Shown here one piece after another: positions 1 through 13,000 of a stretch of DNA of 64,000 bases (the stretch's first letter is position 1; every line of letters starts with the position of its first letter). The DNA is from Latrodectus hesperus (lineage: Eukaryota; Arthropoda; Arachnida; Araneae; Theridiidae). The translations under genes and the position numbers were made by a program. Where the stretch lies: assembly GCA_037975125.1 (NCBI GenBank), contig CM075852.1, positions 11,164,814 through 11,228,813 on the forward strand, given 5' to 3'. The notes beneath the pieces were generated by a model. That model made no database searches, was not told where the DNA came from, and saw only the letters and a program-made list of their open reading frames with translations.

Positions 1-2530
1 TGATAAGGAAAATACCAGAAATAAACTAAGTTGAAAGCATAGGATATATGTAAATTGAATTTGTACGGTAACAATACATAAGTAATGTAATTGACTGATG
101 CTATGCTCATGTAATATGATGAAATACATATGAAAAAACTAAATGCCAGAGCAAGCCATTTCTTTTTATTGATAATTTCGTCAATTATCTTCTAATTTGA
201 TTGAAATTTTCATTTACCGCACAAGAAAATCCCACAAATATAATTGCACAAAAACAGGTTTGAGTGTATAACTGTAACCACGTTCAGAAGCTAAGAGGAG
301 TTTTCCAGGGCATTCTGTGTATTCATATATTGAAAACAAAATACATTCTCGTTGTATAAATTCATTTTCAAGAAAAGTTGTGGATAAATGTAATTATTTT
401 TTACACTGCTCTCAATTTTATATAAAAATAAGTAATTAAGATTGTTCTCTTAGCACATTTACATAGTTCACGTTTCTATGTTCGACTTTTGAATAAATAT
501 TCATTATATATTTTTAATGTTATTTATGCACGAAGAGTATTTTCTTATTTGATTAAAACACAAATTGACGAAACATGTTAAACGTTTATCTAGTTATACT
601 ATTTTGAAAATAACCTGTGTGTTAAATTCATATTTGATTTGCATATTATTTCTGTAATTGAAAAGACTGGGAAATGAATTTTTAAACATTTTCTGGTACA
701 GATCCCGTATAATCCAAGATGCCAAATTCTGAATTTTTTGTTGATGAAGAAATGCTGCCAAATAACGTGTCGTGAGGTTCACAATGATGTGCATGAATAC
801 TAAGGCTGCCAAAATAGAATTTTCTGCATTATTCTTAAAGGTCTCCATATCTATGACGTAATAAAAGTCAGGTTGCCAGATACATAAGAAAATCCGCCAA
901 AAATTCACCAGACTCAGAATTTGACATCCTGGATTATACTGCATCTGTGCCCACTTTCTGAAGCGCTTATATCTGCAGAAGATCTATTTCTTGCTTATTC
1001 TAAATTAAAAGGCTACCACGTTGCTTCTTCAGAAAAAACGACGAAAAAAATGTCTGTTTATAATTGGGGAAAGCCCTTGTAAGAAAAGTGCCATGTCAGA
1101 TTAATTCATTGCCAAACCCATTTGAGAAACTTTATGCAAGTTAAATATTTATGATTTATTATCACTATAACATTGTGTGGTATAAAAGTTTAGAGGGGAG
1201 GATGTTACATTAAATGTCTATCTCGTTTCCCACTCGTAGTTCAAGATTATGGGTGATGTGTTATGTTTAGCTGCTTTTGTCAGCATAAATAAGTCGGAAA
1301 CGTCAAGCGCAATCTGATTAGTCTGCCTATGCGTACCATATAATGCATAAGCAGATTGGAAACTGAAGATTTAATCAATATGTGTGGAAAAATAGGTTTC
1401 CAGTAACACTCAAGTTTAGGACTTGAAAATATTTGAAAATCTATAAAATGATAGTAATATTAAAATAAATATTATCTATTTTATGCTTTTCGGTTGTACA
1501 ATCGAAAATGATCAATAAGTAAGATTTTGAAGGATGCAACTAACTCAGACCATTTTCTTTTTATTTAACTTTTTTGAAAATATATCGAAATTTTAGTGAA
1601 AATATTTCCTTTTATCATAAGATTTTCCTCAGGTGAATATAAATTTAAAAAAATCAGTTTCGAACTTACTATCGCCACACACACATTCACTAATTATTTT
1701 TAAATAATTGCAATTTACTCGCGTTACAGCTATTTCAAAGATTTAATATAATTTGAATTATAATTTATATGATGTGGTATGGACTAGCAAATGACATTCA
1801 ATTATATGCTTAGAAAGCCTTTAAGACTGTTTTCAATTAAGGTTTTCAATGTTTAAATTATTGGTAATTACTTGATAGCATAACATTTTGTCACGAATAT
1901 AATTACACCATAATATAGCTATAGTAACAGTCACCAATAAAAATTTTATGAAGGGAATTCATGATAGACCCTAGAGGTAGGACATCGCTCTCTGGAACAC
2001 AAGGATTGCAATTCGATTCTAGCCTCTATTGAACAATAAGGAGATAGTTGTTGCACTTCTGTGTTTTCTGCATGCAAGTCTGTCCAGGTGGGTGCTTTTG
2101 ATTTTTCCGAATAAATTAACTTGCGACCGATAAATACAGTCAACTATCTATAAAAAAAACTCCTGGAAGGCAATTTACGTTGTGGTTGTTAAATTCCATT
2201 ACAACCACCTGTTAACCACAGGGTGTGCACTACGCGCTGTCCAATAGAATCCATAAGTTCTATTTACATTTTATTTACTTTTTGAAGAATATTTAAACTT
2301 TAAAGACCTTATATGAGAGGAATAATGTTTTTGTAAAATCATTCTAATCACGATTGTGAAATGTAGTATTTGGCGGGTTTGTCAGCTTTAAAATTCCTAA
2401 TCTTAGATAATATTATAAAATCAAAGATAAATGAATTACTAGATTTATAAGATTTGATTTAAAGATAATTTAAAAACTAGTTTGAATAATCAGTTGTGAC
2501 ACTAATTGCAAAAAATGCAATAAAATAGAG
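1..2530. other. A+T-rich sequence downstream of gene 1
   Basis: No convincing gene is visible apart from the weak ORF at 594-944. Around 1959-2035 there is a somewhat GC-richer patch with a degenerate B-box-like string (aattcgattct), which may be an old tRNA-derived SINE. The rest is A+T-rich and without obvious structure. It probably separates gene 1 from the next locus. Confidence 0.6.
594..944 (-). CDS. Unassigned ORF, possible chemoreceptor-like last exon
   Basis: This is a 116-codon open frame on the minus strand, long for such A+T-rich DNA. The predicted peptide has a hydrophobic stretch (SILAALVFMHIIVNL), then a basic/aromatic stretch with HQQKIQNL, and ends in a stop. The hydrophobic segment followed by a K-K-I-x-x-L-like patch loosely recalls the C-terminal region of arthropod gustatory receptors, but no diagnostic TYhhhhhQF motif is present. 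No upstream exon was found. It could equally be a chance ORF or a decayed exon. Confidence 0.2.
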   Translation of the reverse strand: MQYNPGCQILSLVNFWRIFLCIWQPDFYYVIDMETFKNNAENSILAALVFMHIIVNLTTRYLAAFLHQQKIQNLASWIIRDLYQKMFKNSFPSLFNYRNNMQIKYEFNTQVIFKIV

Positions 2531-2536
2531 TTTATT
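2531..2536 (-). terminator. Poly(A) signal of gene 1
   Basis: The plus strand reads tttatt, which is AATAAA on the coding strand, about 70 bases past the gene 1 stop codon. It is the first canonical signal downstream. In DNA this A+T-rich the hexamer occurs often by chance, so the assignment rests on its position. Confidence 0.5.
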
Positions 2537-2607
2537 TAAAACTAAATACAATTTTTACAGAATATATTATACATTATTTTTCATAGTTCAATCCATTCCT
2601 TTTATAT

Positions 2608-4010
2608 TTATCGTCCATTAACCCATTTCTTTAGCATTTCTTTCCACGTTTTTGGTTTGTTTTTCATTTGGTTGGCTTCAATGTATTTCTTGAAAGCTTG
2701 GAGTTGCGCTGCTTTTTTCATGGGCCATCTTCTCATAGCATTTGGCGGAAAAACAAATTTAGTAGGCGGGAAACCTTTTGGCAAATTCTTAGTATTCTTC
2801 ATTCCTGGTTTGATGAAATTTCTTGGTGGCATTTGTAATTTCTTAGCATTTCCTTTGGAAAGTGGAATTCTGTCTTTTCGATTCTTACTAGTTTTTGGAT
2901 TATTTTTTCTTTGCGGAAACACCCATGGGTAGTTTGGTGGCTTACTTTTTGAGTCATCTTTGGTATCTTTGATATCTGGTTGAGAAGGAAACAATTTAGC
3001 ATTTTTAGGCAATTTAGCAATTACAATTATCTGCGGAGGGTTTTCACCATCGTCATCCTCTCTACTAGGTTCTGATGTAGGATTTGTAGGTTGCGTTACA
3101 TCTTTACAGTCTGGTTTAGTTTGTGTTGGCCAAGTGTCAGGCATAGGTGTAGCGATCGAAGGTTTCCAATATTTGTTGGGTGGAATCCAACTCTTTGTGG
3201 CAGGTGGTTTCCAGCTTTTAGTTGGGATGGGACCAGGTTTTCTCCATTTCATCGACGGTGGAAAGGTTGCTGGTGGGTTCCAGTTTACATTTGATACAGG
3301 AACGGTTGGTGTTTCGGTCCAAGGTAAAGTTGGAGGTGGTGTTGGTTGGGACCAGCTCTTGGTTGGCGGAGGATTTTTCCACGTATTTGCAGGAGGCATA
3401 GGTTTTTTCGATGACATGTCTGATGTAGGTGGTTTCCAGGATTTTGTTTGTGGTTGAACAGGTGGCTTCCATGATTTAGTTGGAGGTGGTTTCCATGATT
3501 TTGTAGGAGGTGGTTTCCACGACTTTGTAGGAGGAGGTTGCTTAGTTGTAGGAGGCTTCCAGGACTTCATAGGAGGTTTCCAGCTTTTACCACTAGTTTG
3601 TGGCGCAGGCCAACCTTTCGGAACAGTTGTGGGTGGTGCTTCTGTTGATGTGGGAGAAGTATCATAATCTGGAGTGTCTGAGCCTATTCTTTGACCTGAA
3701 CTATCATCATTTTCATCACTTTCTGATGACCCACATTTAATTGGTATTTTACACCCTCCAAATAACCAAAAGGGAAATTCATTTACATTTTTTGTTGGCC
3801 ATTGATCTTGATTCCAAATTACTGGCCCCGTATTAGATACACTATCATCTGCTGACTCTACTTTTATGCTGATAAGGTTGCTACCTTTAATTGGACCTTT
3901 GCTTTTCCATGGATCTGGGGTGGAATTTTGGTTTTCATTAATAGATTTCACTTTCCATCCTCCTGGGCTCCATGCTGATCCTGTATTGTCTGATATATCA
4001 GGCACAAATC
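2608..4010 (-). CDS. Gene 1 exon 8 (KSWKPP repeats and basic C-terminus)
   Basis: This is 1,403 nt from the acceptor ATTTAG to a stop at 2608-2610. It opens FVPDISDNTGSAW, contains the only cysteines (FGGCKIPIKCG, KPDCKDV), then seven exact KSWKPP hexapeptides plus variants (KSWIPP, KYWKPS, NTWKNPP, KSWSQP). After an acidic patch (SREDDDGE) comes NPPQIIVIAKLP, the counterpart of the IIVIDY strand in genes 2 and 3. A Lys/Arg/Pro-rich tail ends KKWVNGR. Confidence 0.85.
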
Positions 4011-7000
4011 CTAAATTGAAGAATTAAATATTTACATTTTATATTTATTTATATAAATATTTATATTTATTTATAATTAATTAATTACTGATAACTTTAA
4101 CTCGAATTTCATAAATAATTAATTTCAAATGACGTAAAATCCAATTTGTATAGTTTTTTAACCAAAAATTGAAACTGAATTTTTATTTGCCATATATTTA
4201 ATAATCAAGGCATTTTTAATGTTTTGCATAATCTGAACGCATATGATAAATAAATTTAAAAATAGAGGAAAAGGACTTGTCCAATAAAATTTATAGTTTC
4301 ATCAAAAAATATTAGTTTCATCAAAAAACTTACCTTGAGAATACTCAGGTTGTGGAGATTCTGTTTGCTGTCCTTCCCAAACCACATTTCCACCACTTGT
4401 GTCATCTTCCCAACTATCTTCTGTTCGACGGCTAGGTGGACTTTTTTTCTGATTGTTAAAGAAGTTCCTTTGTTTTGTGGGCCATTTTACCTTGACTCCA
4501 TTGGCTCGTTGATTAGAGCTATCTATGGGTTTTGATTTTGAATTAGAACTATACTCTTCACTTGAAACTTGCTGCGACCAAATTTCTGTCTTCTTTTCAT
4601 TCTGCGTACTCCTATCATCACTATTTTGGTCAGGGAATATCCATGTATTATTCTCACCGCTGTCTACTGCCCAAGGAAGAACCGCATCAGATCCAGTTTT
4701 CCATACGATATTACTGTCCCATGCGTTGCCTTTCCAAGTTTTACTGCCGTATCCCGTTCCCCAAACACGAATAGGACTATCAGTGCTTTCATTTTCAGGT
4801 TTTGGATTCTGAGATTCATCTTGGTTTGGCGCTGAAAAATTTATCTCAATGTAATAAAGTATATTTGTAAATAAGAGATAACTACCAAGAAAACTGTATG
4901 AAAAAGTAGTTGCAGTGAGTGAAATAATTTGATTTCTACTAAGAATACATTTATGTAAAAAATAATTCTGTATAAAATAATTTAGATATTAATTTATTTC
5001 ATTAAAAACATTAAGTGTATTAAAATTAATAATTATACTTTTCAGAACTACAACAATTTATATAAAAAATTCAAATAATCAATATAAAAATATATTATTG
5101 TATATAGTTAACTATATTCTTTAATATAAAATAACACTATGAGTTTTATAATTATTACATTAATTTTATGAAGAGAAATTTTGAAATATTTAAATGAAAA
5201 TTTGCTTCTTCAATAAAATACTAATTATTATTATTCTTTGAGTTTATTTTAATCCATTATTCATTATGACAAAATATAACACGCAGAAAATAAATAAATT
5301 ACCTATGGTGGATTTCGGCACCCATGGAGCAGATGGAAAATCTTTAACGGCATTCCATGTTTTACCTTGAGGTTCAGAATTCCACGAATTATCTGCCTCC
5401 CATGTCTTACTGCTGTACTTTTCTACCCTTGTGGCCACTGTATTCAATCCAGTATTCTTAGCCCATGATTTATTGTTTTGAGGAATTTGACGAGCTTGAG
5501 GTTTTCCCACGGATTTATTACTCAAGTTTCCATCGGATGCATTTGTAGGTTTGAAATCGGTTCTATCTCTGGCAGTCGCTGGTTGAGATACATTTCGACT
5601 TGGAAATATTCTGCGAGCTCCAAACTGAACTGGTGCTTTTGTAGAATATTTCTTAACATTCTCAGAACTGGTAACCTTCAGTCCTATCAATCAGAAATTC
5701 GTTAATCAATAAACTGTTCTACTGAGTAGTTACTTACCAAATTATTACATCATGCTATAGAATAATTTGAGTTTAATATAGTTTGAAATACACTCGATAA
5801 TTACCAATTTTCGGTGAAGGGGTGGATGTTTTAGTTGTGGTTTCTGGAGTTGCCGCGACCTGACTATTACTGTAGTTTATATTTCCTTTAGAATACGTTG
5901 TGGGGTCCACCCACGGAGCATAACCATAGTCGTCAACTGACCATGAATTATATTCGTCATCTTCAGCTAACGAACTGCCAGAAGCACCCCATAAATATTC
6001 TGGATCAGCCCATTCAGCATCTGCTGGAATGTCACCTGTACTCGTCACTTTCCACTCGCCATCGTCATATTCAATCTTCCACTCAACATCACCATTGTCA
6101 TCTAAAACTTGCCAGCCATCTTCACCACCTTCACCAACCACCTGTCAAATGTTACAAGTTTAAGAAATCTAATTATTAGCTTGTCAATATTGAAATCATT
6201 AGTCTAATTTAACAATTTTATGATATAACTATTAATTTTATGATAAATGGAAAAGAACTCGTAGTGTTTAAATATAAAATTTTTCAGGAGAAATCACGTC
6301 TAATACCTTCCATCTTGTACCCTCTTTAGGCACGGAAATATCAGCAGCTGGAACGGATACTTCTTCTGATACTTCCTGGGGATCGTCCAGTGTCCATCCT
6401 CCAACGGGAGCAGCATCATTTGATGACCAAATAATATATCCTGCTGAAAATTTAGCAAAAATTTCTTTTAAATCGATATATTTACTTATATAATGTTAAA
6501 CCAAAATATATCTTGTTAAAACTAACATTTCAGGTGTTGATCAGATATTTTTATTTAGATTTTAGAACTTTCTTAATTAACTGTTATGTTTTGTAATAGG
6601 TTTTATTATTAAATTCTTGCTTTCAAAGAGCAATATTTAAAACATATTAAAATATACAAAAGTGAAAACATCTGGTGCCAAAAGAATTGTTTTTGAATGT
6701 GAATTATTGAGAACTAGTACGGTACATTTACCTTTGTTCAGAGTTTGGTTTATCTTAGGTACCGGTGCTGCAATGGTTGATTCTAGTACAGGAGTGGCTT
6801 TTGTTGTTGTTGCTGGAGTGACTTTTTGTGGGGATTTTACTGAAATAGTGGCAGGTTTCTTTATTCTAGGAGCGACAGTACTTCCTTTTAGAGTAGATCT
6901 GACTCGCAATATGTCTTGAACCTTAGGTTTATCAGCTCTATCTATCTGATTTGAAGCATCTTGGTTTTTCTTCAAGCTATTCCATCCTTCACCAGTTGAA

Positions 7001-10000
7001 TGAGCGCTTGTGCTGTTTCTCGCGCCATAATTGAAATAGGAATCTGTTTTTGCACCTGTTACGAATGACATCAACAGCTGATTAGTTTTAAAGATTCACA
7101 TTCTATAATTTCAAAAAAGAATTAGCTATTAAATTTTATATAATTTATTCAAATGTTTTTGTATTTTTTAAAAAAAAAATTAAAGATTTCTATTTATTAA
7201 TTTTTAATATTCCTAAGAAAAAGAACTTATATTCTATGATTTCTAACGTTTTCGAAAGAGCAATTTTTATTCTGATTAACAGCAAAAAATTGATCAGAGT
7301 GAAAGAAAGTTCTTGAGAAAATCTTGCCTCATCAAAAACTGTCATGTCAATAGAAAAAAGAAGAAGAATTTTTATTCTAAATTAAAAACTAGTTTATTTA
7401 AGAGTTTTAAAGTTTGTTTTTTTAAGTTCTAAAGGAACACATTTCATTTTTGTATGTTTTCTGAAACCATAAAGTATGAAATTTCTATTCTATAACTTCG
7501 TAGTATAAAACATCATATCATCAAGACATATCACAGAATCGAAATTAAATTAAATAAATTTTTTCTGTGGTTTTTAATGTTTTTTTTAATATTTAAAATT
7601 ATTAATCTATTCATAAGTCATCCCTATTAATTGATACATTTTTGAAGGCCCTACATGCTTTCAAAATCTTAATATATGTCCCAAGGTTGTAATTTTTTTT
7701 CTCTTTGAGTAGTATTAATTTTACTTTTAAAATATGCAGTCATTATGGGATGACATAGTTTATTTGGGTAAAACACAATAATACTTGCGCACATATTCCT
7801 GTTTACTGAAGTTAAATTTTATACTTTTCTAAAAGATAACGAAACTCACTTAAATTTCGCCTTTAGAATTTGAGATTTGTTTGAACATTTACAAATTGCA
7901 CTTACCAGGAGGCCTATTATAGATTCTGACCCATGGACTAGATCCCGCGCCATCAATGCTTGCTGCTCGTCTAAGGGGCTTAAGAAATTGCTCAGTATCT
8001 TCGTCTGATGAAGTCAAATATTTGTCTGTGATATTTGTGTCTTCATTTTTCAATGTAGCATTGAGGTTTTCTAATTTGGAAGAAGGACTAATATTTTCTG
8101 CAGCTTCGCTAGTTTCATTTTGAGCACTCAAAGAAAGGCAGATCATCCAACTGGTAAAGAGCAACTGCAACACCTTACAGGAAAAAGTAATTCTGTATTA
8201 ATTGAAAATATTTAAATGAAGTGTAAATAAAAATGATTATTTATTTTCTTTACGTACAATTTCCTGTTCTAATGTTATTTTGATATTACATTTAAGTACT
8301 AGTTTCCCATAATTTTGCATATGACAAAGATAATATTGTAATATATAATTTTCATTATTTACAGCATTGTTATTAGGTTGGTGCGTATGAAATGTCGGAT
8401 TCTTAAGTGATTGTATAAAACTGCATATCTTTCTTCAAAAGCTGTTTATTCAATCAAAGTATGCTCCATTCGCTTCAATACACTTCTCCCAACGAGATTT
8501 TAAAGCGTAGATGCCTGTCTTAAAAATATTTTGGTCTTTAGAATTAATAAACTCTGATATCGAGTTTTTTAGACTGTCTTCATTTTCATAGTGTTTGCCC
8601 CTTAAAAACAGCTCTAAATGCTTGAAAAAATGAAAATTGGTCGGCGAGAGATCCGGTGAATATGGTGGATGCTGCAATGATGAGCATACGTTTAACCGAT
8701 CCAGCTTATTTCGCTCTGTCAGTGCGTGCGGTACCCACTTGTCCATCTTCTTAACCTTGCCAATCTCAGAAAGGTGTCTCAATATCGTTGTATGGTCAAC
8801 TTTCATCCTGATAGCAAGTTCCCTCGTGGATACGGCTGGATCCGCTTCCACTAGAGCCTTCAGGTCATCATTCTTCACAGATGTTTTGGGTCTTCCGCGC
8901 GGCTCATTTTGCAGTGAAAAATCGCCAGTCCGAAATTTTTCGAACCAACGCTTCACTTTCCGATCGTTAACCGTATTCTCCCCAAACGCTTGGTTTATGT
9001 TGCGTGCAGCTTTTGCAGCACTATTACCAAGTTTGTATTCATATAAGAAAATGACGCGAATGTCGGCAGAATTCATATCGGCAATAAACTCAAAAGAAAT
9101 AAAAAAGGGAAGACCTTCGAGAAAACCTATTTTGCTGAAATGAGTCTCTGGCAATGGACAATACGAGTATGAATGAGGTTATGCCAAATACAAAAGTATA
9201 ACGAAAACAGGGAGGAAAACGTCCGCATGTAAAGAGAATCCGACATTTCATACGCACCAACCTAATAAATGGGTTTTTATCTTGAGCTGTAATTCAAGAT
9301 GGCAAATATCCTATCATACTTATTGTAGCAAAATTTCATTCTATTCTTATTATTATCACATTTTTATAATATTAGTTTGCTTTATACAAATAGGTATATT
9401 TCTTTTATAAAATTTTTATATTTACATTCTTTATTTTTGTTTTTATCCCTTTCGAAATTGTGTTTATTGCAATGTTGAGTCGGTGTACTTCTGGAGATAA
9501 TTTTGCCGTGTATGATTATAAGAATAATTATGTATTTGGTTTACATTCCTATTAGTTGTTTTAATTCGTCATTATTATATCTGCTATTGTCATTTAATTT
9601 TTAAAGGCAACCTAAGGTAAATTATCGGGTAATATTATAGGGTATTATAGAGGTATATTGTTAAATATTAATGCTGACATTGATGAGAGAGAAACTGTAA
9701 GCCAGAATTTTAAATAAAATTATTAATATTGTTGTTATTTATTAATTTATAATTATTCAGCAATCATAGTGTTCTAAAATTCCTCTTGTACTGTATTTTA
9801 TGTTTCGGAAACAAAATAATTTTACCGAAAAAAATCGTAGAGGCCTCGTAAGAAAATAATGTAAACCAAATTGAGATTAAAAATTGTCAAATAATAATTG
9901 GAACATAGATTTCAGAGGATCTGAATATGTCCAGGCCTCAATTTCAAGTGGAGATATAAAAATATATCTAATTTTTTATCTCAAAATATTAAGAATATTC

Positions 10001-13000
10001 TACCTTTTAAACCTAAAAATCCATTTTTGCCAATCATTTACAAAAATTGACTTAGGATATTTTGAATAAATGTAATGACATAAACTATATATTCAGCATA
10101 ATCTACAAGAAGGAACTGCTTAATGTATAAAGGGACAAAATATTAGAAGGAATTTTTTTAATACGAAGAGAAAATACCAATTCAGTAAAAAAATGAAAAG
10201 ATGATATTATATTGACAGTTCGAATGATTCTAACAGTTAACATATTTTACATGAGATATTCAACATTTCTTTTATCGTCAAGTGGAAACGGGGTCACTTG
10301 TGAAAGCTTTTTATCCGACACACAAAAGGGACGAGAAACCATTAATACTAATGTAAGCAATCGCTTGAAAGGCTAATATAAGCAAACGATAGAAAGTGTC
10401 CGGGATCTTACCATCAATCAGATGTGCACCAGCTGCCTTGACAGGTGGTGGTCTGCACAAAGGGTTCACGCATGCATTTATAATGTTTGTGTATCAATCG
10501 ATGCAGCACTTTCTTGAGTATTATTATATGTAGTGCAATCTTAGCGTACTAAATGTTAGCAATTGAAGACGATATAGGAAGCATATATTCATTATCATTG
10601 TATTATACAGAATTCTATTTATTGTTTTTCGCCACGTGAAAGAAGAAAAAGATTTGTAATTCTTAATCACTTGTGTGCACTCAAATAAAATGTCTCGTAA
10701 ATTTACATTACCACTCTCTCATAATTTATATTGTCTAGTTATTTTCCATTTTTATTATTAGATAAAATTTTAATGTACGCATAATCATATTTTCGGTTTA
10801 TAATATTATATTGTAATAATGTTATGAGAACCGACGAAAATTTATTTTTATTACATTTTTTGAATATAAAATTCCTACCTTTTCTGAAATACACACTTTT
10901 TCTGTAAAAATAATAATAATTTTATTATTTTTTTTATTATATTATAATTATAAGAATACTTTTATTGTGATAAAACTACAGAATAAAAATTTAAATGATA
11001 AAATCGTATAAATTAAATATATATTGCTTTTATTTTAAATTATATCATGAAAGTTTAAAGAGATCTATGTGGCAACTCAGCCACAGTAAATCCCTAAAAA
11101 GGGAATTGAGAAGCGCATCTTCCCTATCCGATGGGGAATCTAGCCCAGTTGCTATTTTGGATGCGGTCATTTGAAGACCGTATTGGCACCAGTGTATTAT
11201 GGTGTGGAATTCACTTCATGGAAATTTATCAGGAAAATTGTTATTTGTTAAAATGTTATTGTTAAATTATTGATTGTTAGGTTGTTAAAATGAAATATTA
11301 AAGACATTAGAACTTATTTATGAAAAAAATCACGCAACCAATACGTAACGCAACAATCCATTTGTGTATATTGCATTTTGAAACTCAGAAACTTTCTCTA
11401 TTCACGTTTTAATTATTATAGCTTGAAATGTATTAGTATATTAAATTACAAAATTCTTGTTTCTCATTCACAAAAAGTTTCTTTTTAGGGGGAATGCGAA
11501 TTGAGAAGTTTACAATTCACACGCAAGAAAAAAAGATAGAATTAATAATATGCGCATTTTTTAATTCTAAAAAGTATATATCGGAATTTTCAGGCACAAG
11601 TTGGAAAGTTTTTAGAAATGTTATCTTTTCATTTATTTAAAATTTGAAAATCAAGAATTATATTAATTTTATATTAACAATTTATTTAGTAACTCTAATG
11701 TTTATTTCTGGTATAAACTATAATGATTAAAAATTTAAGATCATATAGTTGACTCTAGCTCTTTTCATTACAATAACATCACAGACCGGAATTTATTAAC
11801 AAAATTAATAATATTTTTAATATAATATTAAATTTGAGAATTATTCGCGATAATATGTTAAATTTTTACAAGCGGATGTTCTCAAAAAATGTTTTTTCCT
11901 AATTTTAATTTTTTTTAAAAAAATTTCCTAATTTTAATTTTATTTTTAAAATTTTTTTAATTTTTTTTCCTAATTTTAATTTTTCCTAATTTTAAAAATT
12001 TTAAAAGTTTTTTCCTAATTATAATTTTTTCTTTCAAAAACTTTTTTTGTTTTGTTTGTTTTGAAAAGATTGTTTTGTTTTGCTTTGATAAAATATTAAT
12101 ACATTAAAATTTATTAAGAGCTAATTAGCTTACACAGATTATAGAATTACTATGAAATTTTAGTCTCAGTACAACTTACTTATTCTTAAAATGCACAGTT
12201 TTTGAAGATAGTATATTATAGTTTCTATAAATACAAGATAACTTTATATATTGAGCTTCAGTTTGAGCCATATATTGAATCCCTGTATCTCTTTTTCCAC
12301 GAAATGAAATTTCATATTAGATTTGAATTTGATTAATGTATTTATTTTTAAACATCTCCTTTAATATCAAGTAGAATTTGAAGGAGATATTAATTTTACT
12401 TTTATTATTATTTAATTTAAAAAGAAAAACATTTCTTTGTATTCACTGCTTAGACTACGATAATTGGCATTGAAATCAAAGTATATAACAATTTTTTTAA
12501 CTCTATTTTTTCATTTTGTATTTAATTAAATGTTTTAACGATTAAATTAAATTTAAAAATCATTAACAACGATAAGTGACATTAAAAAATAATTATAAGT
12601 AAACACTAAAATTTAAATACTAAACTTGCATTACTATAGAAAAGATAAAAACTGAATAATGAAAAGTTCGAAATTAAATTCAATACAATTTTTAAATACA
12701 TTAAAATAGTGATATAATTGCAAGAAATTCGAAAAAATAAATTTTTGTATGAAAAAGTATAGTAGATACTTCTATATAGCTTGTACATTCTTCAAGCTAT
12801 AGAAGTATCTATAACTTGTCTGTCATAACAGACACTTCTATAACTAACCCCTTCCCGAGCCTATAATAATTTAATTAATCACTTTCTTAATTAGTTAACT
12901 AGTAAGTTTAGGGAAACTAAATTGGAAGACCATGAATGAGAAAATTCATTATTAAATGAAATTTAAAATTTGGGAAAATATCAATCTCAAAACATTTGTT

